This document shows positions 22,438 to 33,068 of a stretch of DNA of 64,000 nt, piece by piece (the stretch's first letter is position 1; the number at the start of each line of letters is the position of its first letter). This DNA comes from Porphyra umbilicalis. Its lineage: Eukaryota > Rhodophyta > Bangiophyceae > Bangiales > Bangiaceae. The stretch is from contig KV918794.1 in NCBI GenBank assembly GCA_002049455.2, positions 1 to 64,000 on the forward strand, read 5' to 3'. The notes beneath the pieces were generated by a model. That model was not told the DNA's origin. It did not search any database and saw only the letters and a list, made by a program, of their open reading frames with translations. Both the position numbers and the translations under genes were made by a program.

Positions 22438-23142
22438 CCCTGGCCTTTAGGACAGGGTGCTCTCAAAGTGTAGTGATGCACACATATACTTAGAACAAGG
22501 GACTTCCTCTCCGAATCAGAGGTGGCAGTCTGCATTCGTGTCCTCAGGGATCTGAGGGCGTGTCAGCGTCGGAAGGGTCGCGATGACGCTAAAAGCGAAT
22601 GGAGTTACGTGGCTGAGAAGGACTGTCCTGCCACAAGGGTCACTGGGCCCGGACGGCGCCTGCCCCCCTGCCCCCCCCCACCGCCCCGAGTTGCGCGCGG
22701 CGACCGACTTCCGGGGTTCGAAGCGCCCACGATGAACCGCGGGTGATCGTGCCTGCGCGCCAGCTTCTGTTGCGGCGGCGCGTCGGCGCTTGCTGACGCC
22801 ATCTACCGGTGCGGTTAGAGGCGCCCCGTCGCGCGGCGATCGATCCCACCCGCCCGCCGGTGCGCCGTGTTGGCCGCCCCACCCGCTGCGTGCAGGTGCG
22901 CTGCGCGGCGGGGTGACGGCCCCGCCCTTGAGCGTTGCGCCACCCCGGCGGGCCGCCGCCGCTGCGGTGGCGGCGGCGGCACCCCTTTCCTCGCCCCACG
23001 CCCCCCCTGCCACGGCAACGTGGCTGTACGTGTCCCCGTGTGTGCTCGCGGCCATGCAGCCGGCCGGCGTGTACGGTGTCGATGCGTCGCCGAGCGCGCC
23101 AGCGCCCTGAAGGCCAGGGTATTGCACGCACGTGCCTGGAAT
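22438..23142. mobile_element. MITE-like element 2, nested in foldback arm A
   Basis: Same start (CCCTGGCCTTTAGGACAGGG), inner inverted match at 23106-23119 (CCTGAAGGCCAGGG) and hairpin-CTGG end as element 1. The empty site is preserved in the opposite arm (reverse complement of about 24150-24175, CCATATTTTTTGGCTATGCC). Interior similarity to element 1 is high at the left end and lower in the GC-rich middle. No coding potential is supported. Confidence 0.7.
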
Positions 23143-23565
23143 TGGCGATGGCCAAGAGCATCTCTATCGGTCAATTCCTGTGCCATCGGGCCATCTGAAT
23201 AAATCTCTAGTTTTGAGAAGTAAAGCCACCGGTGGTTGGTCGCAGGTTCTGGAAGCAACGCCTGATTCACTCTTTTACACCCTACCGATTGCACCACCAG
23301 CACCACACAACTGCACCCTGCTTCTCGTTCCTCCTCTGCCCGCCCCCCGCCATTCTTCCCTCCGCCCCCTCCCCTCCGCCCTCTTGCCCTCCCCTCCCCC
23401 CCCCTTTCTCCACTCGTCGTCGGCGGGGGCGTGCGGGGCGACGAGCACGCTTGCGACGAACAACTGCAGCGCATCTCAATTGCAGATGCTGGAGGACTGG
23501 GTGCTGGAACGTGGAGGATAATTTTCCAAGTTGATCTGACCGGCTGCTTCCACCCTCGATTGCGA

Positions 23566-23733
23566 TTGGCCCACGTCTTTGGCACAGAGGATGGCTATGG
23601 CTATCGTTCTGGCCATCCGGCGTAGATTTGGCACGAAGGATAGCAATATGTCACAGGATATGGCAAAATGACCTACCGATAGAGGTGCCCTTGGCCATCC
23701 GATGGCAAAATGGCACACCGATAGACTTGATCT
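23566..23733 (+). repeat. Foldback inner arm B
   Basis: 168 bp that pair with 23771-23938 across a 37-bp spacer. By eye, close to nine in ten bases match over the full length. Ends: TTGGCCCACGTCTTTGGCAC and ACCGATAGACTTGATCT. Confidence 0.85.
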
Positions 23734-23770
23734 GAGTCACTGAGCAAGACACATGACAAAAACGCCCATG

Positions 23771-23938
23771 AGATCAAGTCTATCGGTGTGCCATTTTGCT
23801 ATCCGATGGCCTAGGGCATCTCTATCGGGAGGTCATTTTGCCATATCCTGTGCCATATTGCTATCCTTCGTGCCAAATGTGCGCAGGATAGCCAGAAGGA
23901 TAGCTATAGCCATCCTTTGTGCCAAAGACGTGGACCAA
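23771..23938 (-). repeat. Foldback inner arm B'
   Basis: Inverse copy of 23566-23733, of equal length (168 bp). A transcript through both arms would fold into a long hairpin. Confidence 0.85.
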
Positions 23939-24218
23939 TAGAACGACGAGCAACAGCGTCTCTCGAACGCGCCAGTTCGGAAGTATTTTGGCCACCTTAC
24001 CACAGGCCCTCTGTGCGCGGACTTCGAACCATACGAGGCCATCATCTGTACTGGAAGGTGCTTTGCGAGCCATCCGAGAGGTATGCGTCTCCAGAAGGGG
24101 GTGAGCAGCTGGATTTGCATATATAGCACAAGAATTGACTGATAGAGATGCTCTTGGGCATAGCCAAAAAATATGGCCAGATGGCGATAGCACAATGGCC
24201 CACGGATAGACTTGCTCT

Positions 24219-25195
24219 GAGGAGCTCTCTAAGTGCCTCGCAGGTACCGTATGCTTTGTTGTACTCCTGCTCGTGTGTTTTATAGCGCGAGGATGTCGCC
24301 CCGCCAAGTCCTGTCGGTTCCCAATCGTCGATACTCTGGAACGTCAGGAGCACACGTGATCCACAGTCGTTTTGATTGTTCTGCGGAGGAGAACAGAGGT
24401 CCGAGACGACGCAATCAAATGCCAGCCACACATTGCCTGAAGGGTGAACTCACGTCGATCGAGTTGACGGCGGCCTTGCCGTGTCAATCCGCAATGATCC
24501 TTGACTTCGTCATGGGATCCGTTGTCTCTTTACAAACAGCCACCACGTGAGAAGAAGCAGACATGCATCCTGCCTGTTGGAGACATTTCTGGAAAGAGCA
24601 GAAGCTCATCTTCCATCCCATGCATTTTTCTTCTGTTGCTGTGTCCATCTTGGCTGTAAAACTTCCTTTGATGCCACGTGCGCAAACGAAAAGAAGAGCA
24701 AACAGGCCGGAATCGATTTATGTGTCGTCCATTGTTTCGACGAGCGTTCCAAGTATACGACACCCTTAATACACCCTGGTGTAGGGGGGGCGCCCAACAG
24801 TCCGAGAGCAAACGAAGTCGGTGCGCGGCATGTTTTGCAAGCACGGTGGGGCCGATCGGAATGTAGCCCCTCTTGCTCTTCGGCCTACATACTCGATTCT
24901 AAGTGAAAGCAATCTCAGGTAGAAAAAAATCTCATTCGAACTCCTCACCCTTCGAGTCTGCGATCGATGCGGTTGCCAGAGCGGGCATTCCCAGTCCCAT
25001 CGAATCGACCCTACATCCCACACTCCCAGCGTTGTCTGAGGCTGTGGATGTACCCTATCTCCGCCTCACCACCGCTCAGACGCCCATCCATTCCGCCGCC
25101 ACCTCCATTGCGGTTCCCCCCTCCCCCTTACCCCTTCCTCCTCCTCCCTCCCCTCGCCCCTAGCCCGCCCCCTGCTGCTCTGCTCATCTGCGGCC
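24219..25195. other. Intergenic region upstream of rubredoxin
   Basis: Composition is moderate, not GC-saturated. Short frames exist but none has family features. Presumably holds the rubredoxin promoter in its last few hundred bases; no TATA-like signal is called. A CT-rich stretch (about 25110-25165) precedes the start codon. Confidence 0.5.
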
Positions 25196-26090
25196 ATGAC
25201 TTCCCCCCGCCTGCGCATGGCGTTTGTGCCGCTTGGCGGCTGCGCGCCACTCGCGGTGCGCCGTGCGGCCCCGCGGCTGGCGGCTGGCCAGCCGGTGCGG
25301 CGTTCCGTGGCGGCGGCACAGCCGCACCGCCGGGCGGCGCGGCATACACCTGTGGCGAGCGCCGCTGAGCCGGGAGATCGCACGCCCGACGGGGACGAGG
25401 TGGTGGTCGCCTCGGCGGCCAGCGGCAACGTGGCCGAGGAGGAGGATACTAGGAGTGAGAAGCAAAAGGAGATTGATCGCTTGAAAGCGGCTGAGAAGTA
25501 CGTGTTGGCCAAAGCGTCTGGGAAGTGCTGGTTTGACAATGTACCATGCATGAAGGTGCTTGCGAAGGGGGTGCCGCACGTCATGTGGCTGTCAACTGAC
25601 CACAGTTTCCTGCGCTTCTCCGCTGTTTTCGTTCAGCCTTTGGTTGTCATTGTCCTCCTTGCTCTCTTCTCTGTGTCTCCATCACATCATTCGCTCTCTT
25701 CTTTGATTTACCCGGTGTGTCTCCCGTCGTTGCTCCGCCTGCCTCCCGCCACCACACATTTCCCGCCCCGTCAGGTTCATTGAAGTCGACGAGGGCAACT
25801 TTGAGTGCCCCACATGCGGCTACGTATACGTGAAGTCCAAAGGTGAGTTCCTCTCGGGCGTCAAGTCCGGAACCGAGTTTGCCGACCTCCCCTCCGACTT
25901 CACGTGCCCCTCCTGCAAGACCCCCAAGAGCGCCTTCCGGCCGATTACGAAGGTCATTGCCGGCTTTGCGGACAACCAGAGCTACGGCTTTGGCACCAAC
26001 AGCCTGACCGGCGGTCAAAAGTCGGCTCTGATCTATGGCGGCCTCGCCGTCTTTTTCTTGCTCTTCCTGTCGGGGTACCTGATCAACTAA
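25196..26090 (+). CDS. RBD1: Plastid membrane-anchored rubredoxin (RBD1-type)
   Basis: Two exons, 25196-25497 and 25775-26090; the 277-bp intron begins GTACGTG and ends TCAG, and the join reads KAAEK-FIEVDEG. Protein of 205 residues. Residues 1-60 are Arg/Ala-rich without acids and look like a plastid transit peptide. The rubredoxin fold has its two iron-binding knuckles at C112-P-T-C115 and C145-P-S-C148. The conserved GYGFGTNSLTGGQKS segment and a C-terminal membrane helix (about 185-204) follow. This architecture is that of the thylakoid rubredoxin RBD1, which in plants, algae and cyanobacteria supports photosystem II assembly. Start codon context is CGGCCATGA, and no earlier in-frame ATG suits a transit peptide better. 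Confidence 0.93.
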
Positions 26091-26607
26091 GTTTCATGGC
26101 GCGTGGGGGCGAGGGGGAGAGGGAGGGGCGTCAGCTTCTCCTCCTGGGGACGGCAGCCACGTGCCCGTTTGTATGCGTCCTCCGCGGCAAAGAAAATACG
26201 CCAACCGTTCCGATTCTTCTGTGGTCCCAACACAGGCGCGGTAACGTGAGCCGCAGGATGTCCATGATGGCGACGAGCGCAACAGCGTCCACCGAGACGC
26301 GTTGAACGCTGACGAGGCAACAACGTAGTGAGGGAAGACGACGCCAGACACACAAAAACAAAAAAAAAGAAAACACAAGAAAATCGGACACACCAAAAGG
26401 CCCAATAAACAGTACCAACTGACGAGGGACCTCGTACGATGCGGTGGGTTGCCCGCCCTAATCAAGGTCGCCCCCATCCAACCCCATCCACCTGCCCCAA
26501 AGAGCCCCACCACGCGCCGCCACCACCGTCCCCCCCGCCCCCCCGCGCACGGCCACAGCTTCCAAAAAAAAAAACCGTCATGCGCGCAGCGGGCGCACGC
26601 GCACCTC
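26091..26607. other. Intergenic region between convergent genes
   Basis: Tail-to-tail spacer of the rubredoxin and phosphotransferase genes. It holds short A-runs (26350-26375, 26565-26575) but no gene. Confidence 0.5.
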
Positions 26608-27978
26608 TCAATCCAGTTTTCGGATGGAGAAGCAGCGGATGCGGAGGTGCGTGCAGATCTGGGTAATCATGCAGTAGATGCGCCACGAGTTGAACACCGC
26701 CGACACGGTAAAGACGATCGCGAGCATCGTCACGTTGGGCACCAGCGGCTTGCCGCCACGGGCCACGGCGCCGTACGCGGCGTTGGCAGCCCCGACCGCC
26801 ATTGGCATGAGGGCCTTGAGGAAAAACGGGAACTGCGTGTGCGTCAGGTGCGACAGGATGAGGCGGGAGACGAGGTAGAAAAAGTTGAAGCCCGACATCC
26901 ACACCATGACTGCCGGGTAGGTGGCCCACAAGTCCGGCGCCGTCAGCGCCCACACAAACAGCGACGCGGTAAAGATGGCAAAGGGCACGGTGAAGCCGAC
27001 CGCCCGCACCAGCGTGCGCGGCTGTGATTGGCCGCACGCGCCCGCGTGGCGCCACGCCTCGTAGTAGTTGTAGCCGACGGTTGGGATGATGAGGGGGATG
27101 GCCACCCACGCAAACAGGTGGCCCGCGCGGGCCACGTGCACAGGGCCGACCGACACGGGCACCGTCCAAATGTGGGGGCCCAGCACGCCCGTCATCACGT
27201 GGACGAGCGACATGAGGATGACGCCCTCGTTGGGCCCATTGATTTCGCGGAGCACCATGGCGCCCGTGAAAAACTCCTCGAGGGTCGCCGTGTAGCAGAC
27301 GAGGAAGCCCATGGACCAGAGCACCCACAGGGACCACAGGCCGCTGGTGCCCAGCTGCAGTGACGCGACGATGCTGAGGCCCGACACGGAAATGTTGAGC
27401 GCGTCGCAACCGTGATCAAACAGGTGGCCGAGCGGCGACGAGGAGCCCGTCCGCCGCGCCTGCCGCCCGTCCAAGTTGTCCAGCACCATGTACGAGAAGA
27501 GGCCCACGCCCACCGCCACGTACACTGGCCGCGGGGCGGGCGTTTCCAAGTCGGGCGAGTACCAGATGAGCGTCCAGTGGGTGACGAGCACGAGGATGAG
27601 GCCGATGAGGGTGACCAAGTTGGGCGCCAACCACAGGGGGAGGAACCCCACCAGCCGATTGTACAGTGGCCCCATCACGTAGCGGTAGGTGAGAGACAGG
27701 TCCGCGCCGCGGTTCTTGTAGGCGGTCAGCGCGGCGAGCTGCCGCTGGTTGAATTGCGCGCGGTACAGGGCGCGGCCGATGGACGTCCTCCGCGCCTCGC
27801 CGAGCAGGGTCGACGCGGACAGCTCCTCCGCCGTCGGCTCGGCCGACGCTTGCGTAAACGCCGACGTGTTGAGGTCGGCGCCCGCCGGGTCGGCCGCCGC
27901 CGCCGCCGCCGCTGCCGCCGCCGCCGCGGCCGCCGCGGCGGCCGATGGGCGGGGGGGCGGGCCCTTGGGCGTCGCCAT
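26608..27978 (-). CDS. CDP-alcohol phosphotransferase (choline/ethanolamine type)
   Basis: Single-exon gene of 456 residues from ATG 27978, chosen for its CGCCATGG context; the frame is open further upstream (another ATG at 28011). After a poly-Ala N-terminus, a multi-pass membrane protein carries the CDP-alcohol phosphotransferase signature DG-x2-AR-x8-G-x3-D-x3-D (DGRQARRTGSSSPLGHLFD then HGCD) at about residues 169-192; the Asp residues bind metal and CDP-alcohol. Eight or more hydrophobic segments follow. The family makes phosphatidylcholine or phosphatidylethanolamine from CDP-choline/ethanolamine and diacylglycerol in the ER. Which head group is used cannot be told here. Length is close to the roughly 390-420 residues usual for the family plus the N-terminal extension. 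Confidence 0.92.
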   Translation of the reverse strand: MATPKGPPPRPSAAAAAAAAAAAAAAAAADPAGADLNTSAFTQASAEPTAEELSASTLLGEARRTSIGRALYRAQFNQRQLAALTAYKNRGADLSLTYRYVMGPLYNRLVGFLPLWLAPNLVTLIGLILVLVTHWTLIWYSPDLETPAPRPVYVAVGVGLFSYMVLDNLDGRQARRTGSSSPLGHLFDHGCDALNISVSGLSIVASLQLGTSGLWSLWVLWSMGFLVCYTATLEEFFTGAMVLREINGPNEGVILMSLVHVMTGVLGPHIWTVPVSVGPVHVARAGHLFAWVAIPLIIPTVGYNYYEAWRHAGACGQSQPRTLVRAVGFTVPFAIFTASLFVWALTAPDLWATYPAVMVWMSGFNFFYLVSRLILSHLTHTQFPFFLKALMPMAVGAANAAYGAVARGGKPLVPNVTMLAIVFTVSAVFNSWRIYCMITQICTHLRIRCFSIRKLD

Positions 27979-28645
27979 GGCGGGGGCGTCGGCCGCCGAC
28001 CGCAGCGTCATGGGCGCGGGCGTCGGGGTTGGCCGCCGGGAGCGCCGCCGCGGGGGGCGCGGCCACCTGCGCGCCGCGGCGGGCCGGTCGCGGGTGCGGG
28101 GGGGCGGGGGGCGGCGCGGGCCAGACGCGCCGCCGGCCGCCATTGCCGGGGGGGGCGGCGGGGGGAGGGCCCTGCGGCGGCGCGGCGCGCGCGCCGGCGG
28201 GCGCCCGAGGGGCTCTTGTGCGCGCTGCCGCCCCGCCGGTGGGCCCCCCCAATCCCGGTCGGCCGAACCGAGCGGGCGCCGTCGGCGCAATTCGCCATCA
28301 ACCAGATCGCCAGACGGTCCACCGCCTCCTCCCATTGGCAGTGGAGGGGCGCGCACGCAACGTGGCGGTATGGCAGCCAACGATCCGGCCCGCAAGGCTG
28401 CGATTGGGACGCGAGGGACTCGTGGTGGGAGGAGCCAATGCGACTTGCGGGCGGGCGCCCACCGCCAAAACGCAGGGACCCGTCGTGCGGATCAATTCCG
28501 CCCACGCGCGTCTGTGCAACGGCGGTGGTCGCCGCTCGGCCGGCACACGCCGTCCGCCGCCGCGCCGAGGCGGCCGCCGCGCGACCGTCCCCGCCTGCTC
28601 GGTCGGCGTGTCCCCGCTGCTGCTGTGCCCCCCCCCCCGCCCGCC
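27979..28645. promoter_or_regulatory. Shared promoter region of divergent genes
   Basis: 667 bp separate the start codons of the leftward phosphotransferase and the rightward methyltransferase, so both promoters must lie here unless 5' introns exist. Very GC-rich; contains two CCAAT-like ATTGG boxes near 28333 and 28405. No experimentally known element is identified. Confidence 0.4.
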
Positions 28646-29481
28646 ATGGCCAAAGGCCGGCGTCTGAAGCGTGGCATTGGCGCTGCGGTGCCGCACGTTC
28701 CCACTGAGCCGCGGCAGCCGTCCAAGAAGAAACGCAAGGCGCGTGCCGGCGGTGCCGGCGGCGGCGGCGGCCACGGCGGCGGCGGCGGCGGCCGCGGCGG
28801 CGGCGGCGGCACCAGCACCCTCGTCGGCGGCGGGGCGGCAGCGTCAGCGCCCCCCCCCCGCCCCCGCGTGTGGGTCCCCCGGGACTGGGAGGCGGCGCCC
28901 GCCGCCCCCGGCAGCCGCCGCTCCACCACCTACGCGCAAGCCGCGGACGTCCTCTCCACCCTCCTGTCGGCGACGGAGGGGTCCCCCCCCCCCCCTCCCC
29001 CACCGCCCTGTGCCTCGCCCCCCACATTGGGGCCAAGCGCGCCGTCTACGCCCTCGTCCTCAACACGCTGCGGCACCGGCGGGTGCTCGCGGACGTGGCG
29101 TCGCGGGGCGCGCTGTCGCGCGTCGCCCCGCGCCTCGGCGCCAACCCGGCGCTCGGCCTCGTGCTGCTCTACGATTTGCTCCTCGCGGGCGGCGGGCGCT
29201 TTGCGGCGCACGGGCCGGTGGAGCGGGCGCTCGGGCGGGCGCGGCCGCAGCTCGCGCGCGCCCTCCGCAACGTGCTCGCCGACGCGGGCGTCACGTCTGC
29301 CGACGCCCTCGCGCTCCCGCCGCCGACGCCGCGCCCGCGGTACGTGCGCGCGAATGCGCTGCGGGGGGGGACGACCGCCGCCGTGCTCGCCGCGTTTGGG
29401 GGGGGGGGGGAACCCGCCGACGGCGGCGGCGACGGCAGCGGCGGCGGCGGCGGCGGCGGCGACGGCGGCGACGGCAGCGGC

Positions 29482-29512
<31 letters not shown>

Positions 29513-30708
29513 GGGGCGCCCCCCCCCCCCCCGTGGCCGCCCGACGGCGGTCGGCCCCCCCTTCCCCGACCTCGTGCGCGTCCCGCCCGGCGTCCCCGTG
29601 CACGATCACCCCCTCCTCGCGTCGGGCGCGGCGGTGCTCCAAGGCAAAAGCAGCTGCCTCCCCGTCGCGGCGCTCCTCGACTCCCTCGCGGCGCTGCCGA
29701 GCGTCGCCGGCTGGGCCGCCGCCGACGCGACCGCCGCGCCCGGCCACAAGACGGTGCAGCTGGCGGGTGCGCTCGCCGCCCGCGCCGCCGGCCCCGTGAC
29801 GGCCGTGGAGCGCGACGCGCGGCGCGCGCGCACCCTCCGGTCGACGCTCGCAACGGCGGGCGCGGGCGCCGACGCGGTGCGCGTCGTGCGGGGGGATTGG
29901 CTCGACGGGGCCGTCACGGCGGCCGTGGCGGGCGTGCGCCTCGTCCTCGTCGACCCGAGTTGCTCGGGGTCGGGCACGCGGGAGCGGCGGATGGACCGCC
30001 TGGTGGGGGGTGAGGAGGGGGGCGACGCGCCGGGGGGGGGGCGGGGGGGGGGGGGGGGGGGGGGGGACGATGCGGGCGACGGCGGGCGGCGGGGCGGGGA
30101 AGCCGCCGCCGCCTATGCGGCGCGCCTCGGGCGCCTCGCGGCGGTGCAGGGGCGGCTGCTCGGCCACGCGCTGGCGCTCCCGTCGGCGCTCCGCGTCGTC
30201 TACTCGACGTGCTCGGTCGAGGCGGCGGAGAATGAGGCGGTCGTTGCCGCCGCGCTGGCGGCGGCGGCGGCGTCCGACGCGGCGGTCGCCACGGCGGCGC
30301 GGCGGCCGTGGCGGCTGCACCCGGCGCTGCCGGCGTGGACGCGCCGGGGGGTGGACGTGCCGGGCGTGCCGGCGGCCGTGTCCCGCGCCTGCTTGCGCGC
30401 CGATGAAAAGGAAGACGAGACGGACGGTACGTTTGGGGGGGGGGGGGGGGGTGGGGGGGGGGAGGGCGTGTTGTGTGGCGGCTGGCGGGCTGCGCGCGCC
30501 GCCGCCGGTCGGGTTTTGGATGGCGGCGGGCCGCGTCCGCGGTAGACCGCAGCGTCGGGCGATGGATGATGAGAGGGCTAACCGCGACGACCGTGTTGCT
30601 GTGGTGTGTTGCGTGTGCCCTTGGGCGCCCCGCTTGCGTGTACGGGTTGGCGTCGGCGCCGCAGGGTTCTTTGTTGCCGTCTTTGCCCGTGATGAGGAGG
30701 CCACGTGA
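28646..30708 (+). CDS. NSUN5/Rcm1-like rRNA cytosine-5 methyltransferase
   Basis: Starts at CCGCCATGG (MAKGRRLKRG). Exon 1 ends at 30426; an intron beginning GTACGTTT ends CAG at 30664; exon 2 (30665-30708) adds GFFVAVFARDEEAT, the typical NSUN5 C-terminus. Motifs in order: RYVRANALRGG; QGKSSCLPV; the cofactor loop APGHKT (consensus APGNKT); DPSCSGSG and VYSTCSVEAAENE, which carry the two catalytic cysteines. NSUN5/Rcm1 methylates a conserved cytosine of large-subunit rRNA in the nucleolus; the Lys-rich N-terminus fits. The frame changes at a C run near 28983-28995 and again near 29519-29532, and Gly runs interrupt the protein. Family motifs are in three frames, so I assume homopolymer length errors rather than loss of function. 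Confidence 0.85.
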
Positions 30709-31152
30709 CGGGGGTGGGGGCGCGCGGGGCGCTGCCGAGCCGCGCCCGCACCAGCGCCGGTGGCGTCCGCACCTGCGTTTGCCGCAACGTAGTGGCAGTG
30801 GTACCACCGGCGGCTGCAAACCACCGCCCGTGGTCGAGACTCCACTGCATGCCGTTGTGACTGGTCCTCCTCCTTGTACGGTGGCAGAAAACGTCTTGTG
30901 CAGGAAAAAAAAAAAAAAACACAAAAAGCACGCCACCGCCCTCTTCGTCGCTCGACGACAAGCAACGGCCGTCATGCAAGCAACGCAGACCTTGCGCCGG
31001 CCCCCTCCATCCAGCGCACCCACCAACGGGGCACCCCGCGGCCGACCCCCCGCGCCCTCCGCGCCCCACCGTCCGCCTCGGGCCGCCAACGCCCATTCCC
31101 CACCACCACCGTCCACACACGTGCCCCCCTCCCCCTCCCCCCCCCCCCCCCT
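30709..31152. other. Intergenic region between convergent genes
   Basis: Tail-to-tail spacer of NSUN5 and prefoldin 2. It contains a 16-A run (30905-30920) and CT-rich DNA near 31110-31155. No gene seen. Confidence 0.5.
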
Positions 31153-31915
31153 TTAGCCGCCCTGCCCCCTCTCCCGAATGTTGTACATGCGCGTCAGCTC
31201 CGACAGCGCCGACTCGGCTTCCGCCAAGCGGCTGGCGCTCTCCCGCATGACGCCCTCGAGGCGGGTGCGCTCGGCGGTGAGGACGGGCACGACCTCCCCG
31301 ACGGTGCGGGTGGAGAGGACAGAGCCGACTTGGTGCCAGCACCGGCGGCCGGGGGGGAGCGGCGCCAGCTGCCGCAGGACGAGGCTGCGACGCGCCGACC
31401 CGAGGTGGCAGACGCGCCGATGCGACGGGGGGGCGGGGGCGGGGCGGGGCGAACCGGAAAAAAAGGGCAACAAGTAAAACGCGGCGGGGCAGGGGGGGGG
31501 AGGGGATCGTCAGTCACCTGGCCCCGACGGCAGGCCGTCGGAGGGGGCTAGCCACGCCCCCCCAGCCAGCAAACGGGCGGCCATCCCACCATGGCCGCTG
31601 GCCCCCCCCCCCCCCCCCCCCAACCAACCCATGGCAGCCCGCCCAACAATGCGCGTGTCCCCCCCCCCGAGCCACCCCGCCCACCCGCCCGCGCAAGGGG
31701 CCCCCCCCAACCTACTCATGCTCTGCCCGATCCCCGTCAGCCTCCTGCACGGCTTGGCCGAGGTTGGCCACGACCGCCCGCAAGTTTTGGTAGCGCTCAA
31801 TGATGGCCTTTTGCGCGTCGGCGCTCATGCCGGGCGCCGACGCCGCGCCGCCGCCGCCGCCGTGGGGGGGGGCGCCGACCCCGCCCATGCCCGCCGCCGT
31901 CAAGCCGTCCGACAT
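31153..31915 (-). CDS. PFD2: Prefoldin subunit 2
   Basis: Two exons on the reverse strand, 31915-31716 and 31384-31153; the 331-bp intron starts GTAGGT and ends CAG. Protein of 143 residues, a normal length for a beta-type prefoldin. A Gly-rich N-terminus is followed by the first coiled-coil helix (ADAQKAIIERYQNLRAVV), the EHDLVLRQL strand segment spanning the splice, GRRCWHQVGSVLSTRTVGEV (beta hairpin) and the second helix ending MYNIRERGQGG. These match PFD2 of other eukaryotes in order. Prefoldin is a cytosolic hexamer that passes nascent actin and tubulin to the CCT chaperonin. Confidence 0.9.
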
Positions 31916-32974
31916 GGTGGCGGCGAGAGAGGGGGGAGCACTGGTTGGTGGTTGGGGGGGGGGGGGGGGGGGGGGGAAGACAAGCACCGGGGGCGCGCGT
32001 CGACGCTCGACGCGGGCGCGCGCGGCGGCGGCGGCAGGCGGCGACGGCGATGGGATCCCGCGCGCGCGAGCGGCGACGCGCACGCACGCGGGTCGGGCGG
32101 CGATGCGTGCGCACGGCGCGGGGGGCGGCGCGGCCGTGCGCGGCGCGGCCGCGTGTCGACGATGCACGCGGCGGCGGCGTGCCGGCCGCACTTGGTACAT
32201 CTGATCGGGCACAATTCCATTCGTGGGCGGACTGCACCACGTGGCAGCGTCCGGCCGTCGGCCGCCGATCGGTGGCCGACGGCGTCGGTCCGCGGCGGCT
32301 GCTACAGCTGTGGCGGCGGGGGGCACGCCCAGTTAAGGGCGGACATCAGGATTAAGACACGTTGCTGCCTTACAGCCGCCACGTAAGAATATCCACACGT
32401 GCCCGGCGCAATCGATCTTCTTGCCCCTGCTACGAACGTCGGTCTTGCTCCTGCCCCACCGTCGTCACCGACCCCGCCGGATCCCAGAATTTGTACTGCT
32501 GAGACCGCAGTGTGTGCTTCTTCCTATTTCTGTTGCGCTGGTGGAGTTTCTGTGGCTTCCTCCCGTCGTATCATGTCGTCGTCGTCCGCCGGCGCCCCCG
32601 CCCCGCCGCTGGGCGCGCAATGGTTCATACACATGGCTCTGAACCAAGCGTGAACCAGAACGTACTTTTACGGTCGTTTATACCATCGTATGGAGCTTTT
32701 CACGCTCATCAATGCTACACGGTTTGCTACGCGATTCTGACACCTCTGGGTGGGGCACGGCGTGAAGTAGGTAGCCAAAGTTTTTACTTTTTTCTGGCAG
32801 GGCGAGGGAATATCAGGGGAGAGAAAACTGTTGCTTACGGTACACAAAGTGCCCCACTGAGCCCGTCCACCGCTGGTCAATAATTCGCCATGGGCGCCGG
32901 GTAGTGCACGCGGGTGGTGATTAGACACTCGTGCTTTGCTGCCGCTATTTCTTTTTCCAGAGAAGCCGCATGTT
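31916..32974. other. Intergenic region upstream of prefoldin 2
   Basis: GC-rich up to about 32330, then of mixed composition. Promoter of the leftward prefoldin gene is presumed in the first part. No gene is supported. Confidence 0.5.
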
Positions 32975-32987
32975 GGGCACTGTGCCC
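32975..32987. repeat. Palindrome 1 (6-bp arms)
   Basis: GGGCAC-T-GTGCCC: a perfect palindrome with a single central base. First of three neighbouring palindromes. Confidence 0.85.
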
Positions 32988-32990
32988 CCC

Positions 32991-33045
32991 GCCGACTGCC
33001 GCCCGGACAAGAACATGACATGTTCTTGTCCGGGCGGCAGTCGGC
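32991..33045. repeat. Palindrome 2 (perfect 27-bp arms)
   Basis: Left arm 32991-33017 and right arm 33019-33045 are perfect reverse complements around a single A at 33018. Centre: AAGAACATGACATGTTCTT. Long enough to extrude as a cruciform or to form a stable RNA hairpin. Confidence 0.95.
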
Positions 33046-33068
33046 GCATCACCACATTGTGGTGATGC
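33046..33068. repeat. Palindrome 3 (11-bp arms)
   Basis: GCATCACCACA-T-TGTGGTGATGC starts at the base after palindrome 2. Perfect arms, one central base. Confidence 0.92.

Larger units (their letters stand above)
22385..24218. repeat. Nested foldback repeat region (A-B-B'-A')
   Basis: Outer arms A are 22385-22437 plus 23143-23187 (split by MITE-like element 2) and 24123-24218 in inverse orientation; both contain AGCAAGTCTATCCGTGGGCC. Inner arms B (23566-23733) and B' (23771-23938) are inverse copies. The A and B arms share a related AAGTCTATCSGTGKGCCAT-type motif, suggesting one repeat family. Confidence 0.75.

Noticed and set aside
22731-22745. GGTTCGAAGC as a tRNA T-loop
   Set aside because: No acceptor or anticodon stem can be formed around it.
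27749-30013. 754-codon + frame starting inside the phosphotransferase gene
   Set aside because: Its first part is antisense to a conserved gene. Only the part after ATG 28646 is the NSUN5 N-terminus.
29169-30965. Long reverse-strand frames over the NSUN5 gene
   Set aside because: Shadow frames rich in Arg/Pro/His; the + strand carries all catalytic motifs.
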